This document shows positions 55,937-64,000 of a DNA stretch of 64,000 nt, one piece after another (the stretch's first letter is position 1; every line of letters starts with the position of its first letter). The position numbers and the translations under genes were made by a program. This stretch comes from Alcanivorax sp. REN37 (lineage in GTDB: Bacteria > Pseudomonadota > Gammaproteobacteria > Pseudomonadales > Alcanivoracaceae): contig NZ_JBGCUO010000001.1 in NCBI RefSeq assembly GCF_041102775.1, forward strand, positions 806,001 to 870,000. The letters are read 5' to 3'. The notes beneath the pieces were generated by a model. That model saw only the letters and a list, made by a program, of their open reading frames with translations, was not told the origin of the DNA and did no database searches.

Positions 55937-56908
55937 TCAGAGGGTGCCGACGTCGACGCCCTGGTGTTGCAGGTCCGCGTGGTAGGAGCTGCGCACCATC
56001 GGGCCCGATGCCACCGAGGTGAAGCCAAGCTGTTCGGCAATGCGGGCGAACTCACGGAATTCGTCCGGATGCACGAAGCGCTCCACCGGGGCGTGGTGTT
56101 TGCTCGGCGCCAAGTACTGGCCAATGGTGACCATGTCGATGTCGTGGGCGCGGATCGCCTGTAACGTCTCGATCACCTGCTCGTTGGTTTCGCCGAGGCC
56201 GACCATGATGCCGGTCTTGGTGGGAATCGAGGGGTTACGGGCGCCAAAATCTTGCAAAAGTTTCAGCGAATGATCGAAGCGGGCACCGGGTCGCACGCGC
56301 TTATACAGGTGCGGTACGGTTTCGATGTTGTGGTTGAACACGTCCGGCGGCGTGGCGCTGAGCACGTCGATGGCGTCTTCTAAGCAGCCACGGAAGTCAG
56401 GCGTCAGAATTTCGATTTGCACTTTGGGGGTGCGCTGGCGCACGGCGCTGATGCATTCAGCAAAGTGACGCGCGCCGCCGTCGGCGAGGTCGTCACGGTC
56501 CACCGAGGTAATGACCACATATTTGAGGCCCATGCCGTCCACGCTTTCAGCCAAATGGCGTGGCTCGTCGGCGTCCAGCGCGTTGGGGCGGCCAAAGCCC
56601 ACATCACAGAAGGCGCAGCGGCGGGTGCAGATGTCACCCATGATCATGAAGGTGGCGGTGCCGTTGCCGAAGCACTCAGGCAGGTTGGGGCAGCCGGCTT
56701 CCTCGCACACGGTGTGCAGCTTCTGCTGGCGCAGCATGTCCTTGACCTGCTGAATGCGGCCGCTGGACGGTACCCGCACCCGAATCCAGTCCGGTTTGCG
56801 CTGCGGCGCCGGAGATTGGTCGACCAAAGGAATGGTGCGCACCTTGCGTTCACCCCGCAGTTTTTCTCCGGGTTGGACCTTGGCGCGGGCAGGGTGGGCA
56901 GTGGTCAT
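55937..56908 (-). CDS. lipA: Lipoyl synthase
   Basis: 323-residue radical-SAM enzyme inserting two sulfurs into octanoyl groups. Auxiliary cluster cysteines [12 protein letters not shown] (about 73-84) and the radical-SAM cluster CTRRCAFC (about 99-106) are complete, and the C-terminal [11 protein letters not shown] has the RSSY Ser that ligates the auxiliary cluster. ATG 56908 has GAGGA; the longer frame is unneeded. One base separates it from lipB. Confidence 0.97.
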   Translation of the reverse strand: MTTAHPARAKVQPGEKLRGERKVRTIPLVDQSPAPQRKPDWIRVRVPSSGRIQQVKDMLRQQKLHTVCEEAGCPNLPECFGNGTATFMIMGDICTRRCAFCDVGFGRPNALDADEPRHLAESVDGMGLKYVVITSVDRDDLADGGARHFAECISAVRQRTPKVQIEILTPDFRGCLEDAIDVLSATPPDVFNHNIETVPHLYKRVRPGARFDHSLKLLQDFGARNPSIPTKTGIMVGLGETNEQVIETLQAIRAHDIDMVTIGQYLAPSKHHAPVERFVHPDEFREFARIAEQLGFTSVASGPMVRSSYHADLQHQGVDVGTL

Positions 56909-56909
56909 G

Positions 56910-57617
56910 TCAGTCCTCGGCAAGCGGTGGCACAGCGCGGTCGAGTGTAGCAGCTTCGGTGACCGGCACGTCAGGCAAAGTGGTAAAGGTCTGGGTCGGC
57001 GCGGGCAGTCCCAGCTGCTGGGTGACGTGGTGCAGCAGGCGCGCTTCCACCGCCTCCCGCGCGCACGGCACGCCGAGCAGGGCGAGGCTGGTCATCGGTT
57101 GACCGATGTGGCCGCAGGGGTTGATGCGCTGGAACACGTCGAGGTCCATGTCGCGATTGAGCGACAGGCCGTGGTAGCTGCGGCCGCGGCGAATACGCAG
57201 CCCAAGCGAGGCGATTTTGGCATCGCCGACATAGACACCGGGGGCATCCGGGCGGCTGGCGGCTTCGAGGCCATACTCCGCCAGCAGCGCCACCAGTGCC
57301 TGTTCGATGCCAGTCACCAGCGCCCGCGCGCCGAGTCCCAACGGCGCCAACTCCAGCAGCAGATACATCACCGTCTGGCCGGGGCCGTGGTAGGTGACTT
57401 GGCCGCCACGATCGGTCTGTACCAGCGGGATGTCGCCGGCATTGAGCACGTGCTCCGGCTTGCCGGCCTGGCCAAGGGTAAATACCGGCGGATGCTCCAG
57501 CAGCCACAGCTCGTTGGCGTCGTCGGCGCTGCGCAGATCGGTGGCGTGCTTCATCGCCTGCCAGCAGGGCGCGTAGTCGATGCGGTCGAAGCGGCGCAGG
57601 TGCAGGGCCAGCGTCAT
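56910..57617 (-). CDS. lipB: Octanoyltransferase LipB
   Basis: 235-residue transferase moving octanoate from ACP to lipoyl domains, before Lip[19 protein letters not shown] (about 72-89), [17 protein letters not shown] (catalytic Lys near 134) and [13 protein letters not shown] (catalytic Cys near 170) are present. The start overlaps the ybeD stop (ATGA), giving ybeD-lipB-lipA as one unit. Confidence 0.96.
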   Translation of the reverse strand: MTLALHLRRFDRIDYAPCWQAMKHATDLRSADDANELWLLEHPPVFTLGQAGKPEHVLNAGDIPLVQTDRGGQVTYHGPGQTVMYLLLELAPLGLGARALVTGIEQALVALLAEYGLEAASRPDAPGVYVGDAKIASLGLRIRRGRSYHGLSLNRDMDLDVFQRINPCGHIGQPMTSLALLGVPCAREAVEARLLHHVTQQLGLPAPTQTFTTLPDVPVTEAATLDRAVPPLAED

Positions 57618-57889
57618 CAGAACACGACTTTGACGTGGGGCGAATCGTTCAGCGCCGCGTAGATGGCGCGTACCTGGTCGGCACTGTCCATCACCACGCG
57701 GGCATTGACGGACACATAGGTGCCCTTGCTGCTTGGCGTCAGGGTGATGGTATCGGTGGGATCAAAACTGGGCAGGTGCTCGGTCAGTACCGCCACCACC
57801 ACGTCCTGCACCGGGCTGTCTTTGGCGCCCATCACTTTCAGGGTCATCGGGTGGGGGAAGTCCCAGAGGTGTTCGTTGACGGTGGTCAT
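57617..57889 (-). CDS. ybeD: YbeD-family DUF493 protein
   Basis: 90-residue protein of the DUF493 family, an ACT-like fold almost always placed between dacA and lipB. Contains LWDFPHPMTLKVMGAKDSP and KGTYVSVNARVVMDSADQV. ATG 57889 has GAGGAG 8 bases upstream; the frame's upstream extension is not needed. Function still unknown; possible regulatory role in lipoate metabolism. Confidence 0.92.
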   Translation of the reverse strand: MTTVNEHLWDFPHPMTLKVMGAKDSPVQDVVVAVLTEHLPSFDPTDTITLTPSSKGTYVSVNARVVMDSADQVRAIYAALNDSPHVKVVF

Positions 57890-58000
57890 GGCTCGCTCCT
57901 CACGGCGGCAAAGTGGCAATGATGCCACGGCTGCGGAGCACTGGCGCCCCGCCAAGCCCGCAAAGGTCGGGGTGGCGGGGGCCTTTTTCAAGGGCAGGAA

Positions 58001-59152
58001 TCAGAACAGGTTGTGGAAGAACAGCAGCACGTGGTGCCACAGGCGCTTGAACAGGCCGGCTTCTTCCACGGCAGTCAGTGCCACCAATGGTTTTTCCAGC
58101 AGCACCTGTTCGCCACTGCGGATTACCAGCGTGCCGAGTTGTTGGCCCTGTTCGATCGGTGCACGCACGTGGTCGTTGACGGTCATTTGCGCGTCGAGGC
58201 TGTCGTGGCTGCCGCGCGGGATCACCATCGCCAGTTTTTCGTCCAGCCCCAGCGCCACCTTGGCGTCGGTGCCCATCCACACGCGGGTGGTGGTCAGCGT
58301 TTCGCCGGCGTCGTAGGCCTCGTAGCTCTCGTAGAAGCGGAAGCCGTAGTTGAGCAGGGTCTGAGTCTCGCGGGCGCGGGCCTGTTCCGACTTGGCGCCC
58401 ATCACCACCGCGATCAGGCGCATGCTGTCGCGCTGGGCGGAGGCCACCAAGCTGTAACCGGCGGCTTCGGTGTGGCCGGTTTTCATGCCGTCCACGCTCG
58501 GGTCACGCCACAACAGCAGGTTGCGGTTGGTCTGGTCGATGCCGTTGTAGGAAAACGACTTTTCTTTGTAGAGCGCGTAGTTTTCCGGGTAGTTCTGGAT
58601 CAGCGCGCGGCCCAGCACCGCCATGTCGTAGGCGCTGGAAACTTGGCGCTCGTCCGGCCAACCGGTGGCGTTGGCAAAGAACGAGTTCTTCATGCCCAAG
58701 CGGTTGGCTTGCTGGTTCATCATTTCCGCGAATGCTTCTTCGGAGCCGGCGATGTGCTCGGCGATGGCCACCGCCGCGTCATTGCCGGACTGGATCGCGA
58801 TGCCGCGCAGCAGGTCTTCGACCTTCACCTGCGAGCCTTCCTTGACGAACATGCGTGAGCCGCCCATGCGCCAAGCTTTCACGCTGATGGTGACCATGTC
58901 ATCCAGCGCCAGATTGTCGTTGGCGATTTCCCGCGCTGCGATGTAGTCGGTCATGATCTTGGTCAGACTGGCCGGCGGCAGCGGCTCGTGGATGTTGTGC
59001 TCGACCATGATCTGGCCGCTGGCGGCATCCATCAGGATGTAGCCGGACGCATCCACCCGCGGTGCGGAGGGAATGTCGTTGGCCAGGGCACTGTGGCTGA
59101 ACACGCCTGCCAGCAGGGCGGAGAGGGGAGCAAGGGCACGCAAAGTTTTCAT
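58001..59152 (-). CDS. dacA: D-alanyl-D-alanine carboxypeptidase (PBP5/6 type)
   Basis: 383-residue penicillin-binding protein that trims the terminal D-Ala from stem peptides. After a signal peptide (to about 25): active-site S62-x-x-K65 (PASLTKIM), S122-G-N (QSGNDAA), KTG in DGMKTGHTEAAG (about 210). The C-terminal PBP5_C domain ends in an amphipathic helix (LFKRLWHHVLLFFHNLF) that docks on the membrane. ATG 59152; a TTG at 59158 is possible. Part of the rlpA-dacA-ybeD-lipBA cluster as in P. aeruginosa PA3996-PA3999. Confidence 0.95.
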   Translation of the reverse strand: MKTLRALAPLSALLAGVFSHSALANDIPSAPRVDASGYILMDAASGQIMVEHNIHEPLPPASLTKIMTDYIAAREIANDNLALDDMVTISVKAWRMGGSRMFVKEGSQVKVEDLLRGIAIQSGNDAAVAIAEHIAGSEEAFAEMMNQQANRLGMKNSFFANATGWPDERQVSSAYDMAVLGRALIQNYPENYALYKEKSFSYNGIDQTNRNLLLWRDPSVDGMKTGHTEAAGYSLVASAQRDSMRLIAVVMGAKSEQARARETQTLLNYGFRFYESYEAYDAGETLTTTRVWMGTDAKVALGLDEKLAMVIPRGSHDSLDAQMTVNDHVRAPIEQGQQLGTLVIRSGEQVLLEKPLVALTAVEEAGLFKRLWHHVLLFFHNLF

Positions 59153-59243
59153 TGGCAAAAATCGTCCTTTCCAGGCAATTCGGTCTCATCAACACCGACC
59201 CTACTAGGGCCGGCGGCCCGGCTGGGCCGGGCAATAAAATGGG

Positions 59244-60164
59244 TCAGGGCATCACTCGCAGCGGTTCACCGTAACCGGAGCGGTAAAGTTGGTCGTGGGC
59301 GTTCTCGCGCAGCGGTTCGGTGGCAAACGGGCCCACCCACACGCGGTACAGCGCCGAGTCGCTGGCGCTGTCACGCACCGCCACTGGGTAGCTGAACTGC
59401 GCCACCAGCCGGTCGGCCAGTTGTTGGGCGGTCTGGGGACGGCTGAAGGCGCCCACTTGCAGGTACAGCTCGGCCGGCGGCGGCGGGCTGTCCACCGCAG
59501 CACGCATGCCAGCGTTGGGTGCCGCTGCGGCGGTGCTGCTGCGCGGCGGCGTGGTGGTGGCCACGGTGGCCGGGCCGGACGGCGTCAGCACTTCCACGCG
59601 CACGCGACCGGTGCCGCTCTGTTCGATGCCGAGCCGATGGGCAGCCGCCCACGACAGGTCGATTTCGCGGTCTGGATGGAACGGGCCGCGGTCGTTGACG
59701 CGCACCACCACCGACTTGCCGTTCTCGAGGTTAGTGACGCGGGCGAAGCTCGGCAGCGGCAGGCTGCGGTGGGCGGCACTGAACTGGTACATGTCATAGG
59801 GCTCGCCGCTGGAAGTGCGGTGACCGTGGAACTTGGCACCGTACCACGACGCGATGCCATCCGCCCGGTAGCCCTCGCCGCTAGCCATAACATGGTAGGT
59901 CTGGCCAAACACCATGTAGGGCGAGTGGTTACCGTAGCGGCTGCGCGGTTCATGGCGCACCTCCGGTTCGCGGATGTGCTGGGTATCCGGGCGGTGATTG
60001 GGCGCGGTATCGCGCGCCATTGAATAGCGGTCAGCACCCGGCGTCGGCGGGATCGCCGCTGCGGAGCCGGTGCCGCCCTTGGCCGGCGGCACCGGCTCCG
60101 CCGGCGGATTGCCGGCACAGCCCACCAAGGTGGTCAACAACAGAAGAGGGAGTGCGTGACGCAT
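59244..60164 (-). CDS. rlpA: Septal-ring lytic transglycosylase RlpA
   Basis: 306-residue lipoprotein (lipobox LVGC, Cys near residue 16) that cleaves denuded glycan strands at the septum. The double-psi beta-barrel starts ADGIASWYGAKFHGHRTSSGE (catalytic residues in GAKFHGHRT) and VVRVNDRGPFHPDREIDLS; the last 75 residues form a SPOR domain (YLQVGAFSRPQTAQQLADRL). Its start overlaps the mltB stop by one base (TAATG). Confidence 0.94.
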   Translation of the reverse strand: MRHALPLLLLTTLVGCAGNPPAEPVPPAKGGTGSAAAIPPTPGADRYSMARDTAPNHRPDTQHIREPEVRHEPRSRYGNHSPYMVFGQTYHVMASGEGYRADGIASWYGAKFHGHRTSSGEPYDMYQFSAAHRSLPLPSFARVTNLENGKSVVVRVNDRGPFHPDREIDLSWAAAHRLGIEQSGTGRVRVEVLTPSGPATVATTTPPRSSTAAAAPNAGMRAAVDSPPPPAELYLQVGAFSRPQTAQQLADRLVAQFSYPVAVRDSASDSALYRVWVGPFATEPLRENAHDQLYRSGYGEPLRVMP

Positions 60165-61192
60165 TATGGCTCCATGCGGTCAGCGATATCCCGGCTCAAC
60201 TGGTACACCGCCATGGCGTAGTAGCGGCTGCGGTTGTAGCGGGTGATGACATAGAAGTTATGGTTGGCGAGCCAGAATTCGCTGCCCTCGGCACCGTCCA
60301 ATTCCAGCGCTGCCACCTTAGTGCTGCCCGGCAGCTGGTAGCAGTAGCGGGTTTCGCCGCCATCGCAGGCCAGCGGCGTGACGTTGGCCTGGCGCAGGCT
60401 GTCGAGCGTGCGATTGGGGGTGTAATCAGTGCCGAACAGGCTTTGGTAGCTGTTGCCGCTGACGCGGGCGCGGGCGGCCACCGGCGCGCCGGTTTCCCAG
60501 CGGTGGGCGCGGAAGTAGCTGGCAACACTGCCGATGGCATCGGCGGGGCTATTGATCAGGTCAATCTTACCGTCCTTGTCGAAATCCACCGCGTAGGCGC
60601 GGTAGCTGGACGGGATGAACTGCGGCATGCCCAGCGCCCCGGCATAGGAACCGGTAACGGTGGCGGCGTCGATGCCGGCGTCACGCTCCAGCAGGAACAG
60701 TTCTTTCAGCTCTTTGCGGAAGAAGTCGGCGCGCGGCGGGTAGTCAAAGCCGAGGGTGGCCAGCGCGTCGAGCGCTTTCCAGGTGCCTTTGTGCTGACCG
60801 TAGCGGGTCTCAACGCCGATGATGGCGACGATGATCTCTGCCGGCACGCCGTACTCGCGCTCGGCGCGCTCCAGCAGTTCACGGTGTTCGCGCCAGAACG
60901 CCACGCCCTGTTCGATGCGGCTGTCTTGGATGAAAATCTTGCGGTACTCACCCCAAGTCAGGGTGCGCTCGGCCGGTTTGGCAATCGCCTCCAGGATCTT
61001 GTCCTGACGGGTGGCAGCGTCCAGCAGGCGGCGCACATGCTGTGCGTCCAGCCCTTCTGCGGTCAGTTCACGCAGCAGCGCCTGGCCTTCCGGCCGTGAG
61101 GCGTAGTCGTTGGCACCAGCCGGGGTGACCGCCAGCAGGCTGGCGCCCAGCAGCCACGCAGTCATGAGGGGGGAAACACGATTCCGTCGCAT
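60164..61192 (-). CDS. mltB: Membrane-bound lytic transglycosylase MltB/SltB1
   Basis: 342-residue lytic transglycosylase with signal peptide (to about 27). The catalytic Glu is in GVETRYGQ (near 131), with GALGMPQFIPSSYRAYAVDFDKDGKIDL (split motif, about 183-210) characteristic of family 3. ATG 61192 has GGAG; the extra frame to 61219 overlaps rodA. Corresponds to PA4001 by order. Confidence 0.94.
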   Translation of the reverse strand: MRRNRVSPLMTAWLLGASLLAVTPAGANDYASRPEGQALLRELTAEGLDAQHVRRLLDAATRQDKILEAIAKPAERTLTWGEYRKIFIQDSRIEQGVAFWREHRELLERAEREYGVPAEIIVAIIGVETRYGQHKGTWKALDALATLGFDYPPRADFFRKELKELFLLERDAGIDAATVTGSYAGALGMPQFIPSSYRAYAVDFDKDGKIDLINSPADAIGSVASYFRAHRWETGAPVAARARVSGNSYQSLFGTDYTPNRTLDSLRQANVTPLACDGGETRYCYQLPGSTKVAALELDGAEGSEFWLANHNFYVITRYNRSRYYAMAVYQLSRDIADRMEP

Positions 61193-61215
61193 GTTGGCTC
61201 CAGTTAAGAGGGCTC

Positions 61216-62355
61216 TCAATGGCCCAGCAGTTTGCGGTGAGTGTGGATCGACATCAAGACGCCGAAACCCGCAAGCAGTGTCACGATGGACGTGCCACCG
61301 TAGCTGATGAGCGGCAAGGGTACACCGACCACCGGCATCAGGCCGGACACCATCCCGATATTTACAAACACATAGATGAAGAACGTCAGCGCCAGCGATG
61401 CGCCCAGCAGCCGGCTGAAGGTGTCTTGCGCATAGTGGCTGATGATCAGCCCGCGACTGATGATGAACATATAAGCCGCCAGCAGGCAGACCACGCCGGC
61501 AAAGCCCAGTTCCTCGCCGAGCACCGCAAAAATGAAATCAGTGGATGATTCCGGCAGGAAATCCAGCCGCGACTGGGTACCGTTGAGCCAGCCTTTACCC
61601 CACATGCCGCCAGAACCGATGGCGGTTTTCGATTGAATGATGTTCCAGCCGGCGCCCTGCGGATCGGATTCCGGGTTCAGAAAGGTGTCCACCCGGCGCC
61701 GCTGGTAGCCGTGCATCACGAAGAAATACATCGCCGGTGCTGCCGCGCTGAGCACCGCCAGCGCAGACAGAATCAGGCGCCAGCTAAGGCCGGCCATGAA
61801 CAGCACAATGAAGCCGGCGGCCGCCACCAGGATGGCGGTGCCGAGATCGGGCTGTTTGGCGATCAGCAGCACCGGTGCGGCGATGATCACCATCACCACC
61901 AGCACATCGCGCAAACGTGCCGGCAGCGCCCGCTCGCGGAAGTACCAGGCCACCATCGCCGGTACGGCGATCTTCATCACCTCCGCGGGCTGGAAGCGGC
62001 CAAGGCCGGGTAAGGTGAGCCAGCGCTGGGCGCCTTTGGCCTCGGTGCCGAACAGCAACACCATCACCAGTAATGTGAGACCGACTAGGTAAACCAGTGG
62101 CGCACTGAAGCGGTAACTGCGGGGGGGCACCTGGGCCAACACGAACATCAGACCGAAGCCGATGGCAAAGCGCATGCTCTGGCGCAGCACCACGTCCAGG
62201 TTGCCGTCGCTGGCGCTGTAGAGCACCACTAGGCCGCCCAGCACCACCATCAGCAGCGCCGCCAACAGTGGCGCGTCGAGGTGCAGACGCCAGGCCAGGC
62301 TGTCGGGGTCGAAGCGCGGTTGCAGGCGCGGACTGCGATGCGGATCAGGCAACAT
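61216..62355 (-). CDS. rodA: Rod-shape peptidoglycan glycosyltransferase RodA
   Basis: 379-residue SEDS-family membrane polymerase that works with PBP2 in elongation. About ten helices; signature parts QSKTAIGSGGMWGKGW, FLPESSTDFIFAVLGEELGF and PVVGVPLPLISYGGTSI are present, including the SEDS Asp loop. ATG 62355 has AGGAG 12 bases upstream. Two bases separate it from mrdA. Confidence 0.96.
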   Translation of the reverse strand: MLPDPHRSPRLQPRFDPDSLAWRLHLDAPLLAALLMVVLGGLVVLYSASDGNLDVVLRQSMRFAIGFGLMFVLAQVPPRSYRFSAPLVYLVGLTLLVMVLLFGTEAKGAQRWLTLPGLGRFQPAEVMKIAVPAMVAWYFRERALPARLRDVLVVMVIIAAPVLLIAKQPDLGTAILVAAAGFIVLFMAGLSWRLILSALAVLSAAAPAMYFFVMHGYQRRRVDTFLNPESDPQGAGWNIIQSKTAIGSGGMWGKGWLNGTQSRLDFLPESSTDFIFAVLGEELGFAGVVCLLAAYMFIISRGLIISHYAQDTFSRLLGASLALTFFIYVFVNIGMVSGLMPVVGVPLPLISYGGTSIVTLLAGFGVLMSIHTHRKLLGH

Positions 62356-62357
62356 GT

Positions 62358-64000
62358 TCAAGGCTCCTGCGGGGCGGCGGCGGGCAGCGGACCGCCAAGC
62401 GAGGCGGGCACCGTTTCCGGCAGCGCCGGCGGCGGAATCTCCAGCTCGCCGTCGTCGTTGAGCAGCCAAGCATCCATCACTGCGCGCGCCACCGGGCCGG
62501 CGGCACTGCCGCCGCCGCCGCCGTTTTCCACCAAGACACCCACCGCGATGGCCGGCTGTTCGGCCGGCGCAAAGGCTACGAACAGCGCGTGGTCACGCAG
62601 CCGCTCGGCGATTTCCTGGGCGTTGTATTCCTGGTCATTGGCCAACGAGAACACCTGCGCGGTGCCGCTCTTGCCGGCGATGTGGAACTGAGCATTCTGC
62701 CCCAGCGCGCGGGCAGTGCCTTGGCTGCTGTGGATCACGTTCACCATCGATTGGGTCATGCGCCGCCAGTGGTCATGCTGCTCCAACACGGTGTCATCCA
62801 GCGGCGATGCCGGCGGCACCCACTGCGCCACCCGTGGCACCACGGTATCGCCTTGGCGCGCAAGGATGGCGGTGGACAGCGCCAGCTGCAGCGGCGTGGT
62901 GAGCATGTAGCCCTGGCCGATGCTGGCGTTGATGGTGTCGCCATGGAACCAGCCCTGGTTGCGCACCGAGCGTTTCCATTCCCGTGACGGCAGGATGCCG
63001 CGCGCTTCGCTGGGCAGGTCCACCCCGGTGCGGTCACCGAGGCCGAAGTTGCGCAGGAACGCGGCCATGCGGTCGATGCCGAGCCGGTAGCCCATGTCAT
63101 AAAAGTAGGTGTCGCAGGACTGCATGATGGCTTTGTTCATGTCCACGTGGCCGTGACCCCAGCGGCGCCAGTCGCGGAACACCCGGGTTTCGCCTTCGAT
63201 GCGGTAATAACCCGGATCCCAGATGGTGCGCTGCCAGTCGGTGACGCCAGCGGCAAGGCCGGCAAGGCCAATGATCGGTTTCACGGTGGAGCCGGGCGGG
63301 TACTGGCCCTGCAACGCGCGGTTGAACAGCGGCTGGTCATGGTCATCGCGGTAGCCGGCGTAGTCGACGTGGGAGATGCCGGTCACAAACAGGTTGGGGT
63401 CGAAGCCGGGGCGCGACACGAACGCCAGCACGCCGCCGTCACGGGGATCGATGGCCACCACCGCGCCGCGCCGGTCACCGAGCGCATCCCAGGCGGCTTT
63501 CTGCACTTTCAGGTCGAGGTGCAGGCGCAGATCCTGACCGGGTTGCGGTGGCGACTCTTCCAATACCCGCAAGATGCGGCCGTGGGCGTTGGTTTCCACT
63601 TTGCGAAAGCCGGCAATGCCGTGCAGCAGCCGTTCGTAGAAACGCTCCACACCGATGCGGCCGGTGTAGTGGGTGCCGCTGTAATTGGCGCGCTCTTCCG
63701 GCGTCATCGCCTCGATGTCTTCGGCGCTGATGCGGTTCACATAGCCAAGCACGTGGGAAAATAGTTCGCCGTGGGAGTAGTTGCGGATGGCTTCCACATC
63801 GATGCGCACACCGCGTAGCCGGTGCTGGCTGACGGCAATGCGCGCCATCTCAGTTTCCGTCAACCGCGCCCGTAGTGGCACCGGCTCCCACGGCCGGCGC
63901 GGGCTATTGAGGCGGCGGCGGAAGCGGTCAATATCGCTTTGCTCCAGCGCCATGTAGGTGCCGAGCTCGGCGAGCATGGCGTCGAGATCAGCGACCATCT
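62358..64000 (-). CDS. mrdA: Penicillin-binding protein 2 (N-terminus cut by window edge)
   Basis: At least 546 residues of the transpeptidase that partners RodA. The active site is complete: Ser in GSTVKP (SxxK), SCD (SxN equivalent) in MQSCDTYFYDMG, and KSGTAQ. N-terminal non-catalytic domain parts FRRRLNSPRRPWEPVPLR and RIDVEAIRNYSHGELFSHVLGYV are visible. The membrane anchor and start codon lie beyond position 64000; the Met at 63998 is internal. Confidence 0.95.
   Translation of the reverse strand, partial: MVADLDAMLAELGTYMALEQSDIDRFRRRLNSPRRPWEPVPLRARLTETEMARIAVSQHRLRGVRIDVEAIRNYSHGELFSHVLGYVNRISAEDIEAMTPEERANYSGTHYTGRIGVERFYERLLHGIAGFRKVETNAHGRILRVLEESPPQPGQDLRLHLDLKVQKAAWDALGDRRGAVVAIDPRDGGVLAFVSRPGFDPNLFVTGISHVDYAGYRDDHDQPLFNRALQGQYPPGSTVKPIIGLAGLAAGVTDWQRTIWDPGYYRIEGETRVFRDWRRWGHGHVDMNKAIMQSCDTYFYDMGYRLGIDRMAAFLRNFGLGDRTGVDLPSEARGILPSREWKRSVRNQGWFHGDTINASIGQGYMLTTPLQLALSTAILARQGDTVVPRVAQWVPPASPLDDTVLEQHDHWRRMTQSMVNVIHSSQGTARALGQNAQFHIAGKSGTAQVFSLANDQEYNAQEIAERLRDHALFVAFAPAEQPAIAVGVLVENGGGGGSAAGPVARAVMDAWLLNDDGELEIPPPALPETVPASLGGPLPAAAPQEP

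Noticed and set aside
57950-57990. Plus-strand terminator-like hairpin with T-run between ybeD and dacA
   Set aside because: Its T-run is on the plus strand where no gene ends; both neighbours run leftward.

Overview
The window looks like a continuous piece of chromosome from a high-GC gammaproteobacterium of the Pseudomonadales/Oceanospirillales kind; an Alcanivorax-like relative is my guess, not a demonstration. Reasons are the strong G/C third-position bias, the LPS and peptidoglycan genes of a Gram-negative, a Vfr-type Crp, a RetS-type hybrid kinase, AmgK/MurU recycling, and gene orders that follow Pseudomonas aeruginosa in several separate blocks. I see no rRNA, tRNA, insertion sequence, prophage or CRISPR array. 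Both ends cut genes: lptD at the left and mrdA (PBP2) at the right.

Layout. (1) 1-4852: lptD (leftward) diverges from amgK-murU-rpe and a gamma-carbonic-anhydrase-like gene. (2) 4853-12674: accessory block with a leftward iron-uptake cluster (FecI-type sigma with TTG start and Fur-like box, FecR, TonB receptor, DUF3649-like, PepSY and DUF3325-like membrane proteins) and ompW, which carries two inverted ANR/FNR-like sites upstream. (3) 12788-17030: a single trpEGDC operon preceded by a 21-codon leader peptide ending Trp-Arg-Trp and an intrinsic attenuator. (4) 17055-21766: a secreted PepSY-like protein, DUF3565 protein, vfr/crp, two OsmC-family genes, a VOC gene, speD and coq7. (5) 21792-36884: retS, purD, purH, fis, dusB, a DUF3426 zinc-ribbon membrane protein, prmA, accC, accB, aroQ, dsbD and, divergently, a DUF2333 gene, in the order known from P. 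aeruginosa. (6) 37097-43304: ppa, a DEAD-box helicase, PPi-type phosphofructokinase, mpl and ubiX. (7) 43378-55915: accessory block with a DUF4242 gene, a degenerate EAL protein coupled to an RBBP9-like hydrolase, a porin, sbp-cysTWA sulfate uptake, an NlpE-like lipoprotein, a YgiD-type dioxygenase, a Ca/Na antiporter, arfB, a lipoprotein phosphoesterase and two uncharacterised envelope genes. (8) 55937-64000: lipA, lipB, ybeD, dacA, rlpA, mltB, rodA, mrdA, a rod-shape/lipoate cluster.

The most interesting non-gene signals are the trp leader/attenuator; a shared 15-base element (one mismatch) upstream of both the sulfate-uptake operon and the degenerate EAL/hydrolase pair, which suggests common sulfur-starvation control; and the paired ANR-like sites at ompW. 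No clearly new defence or mobile system is visible. The best candidate for something undescribed is the sulfur-linked EAL/hydrolase pair.
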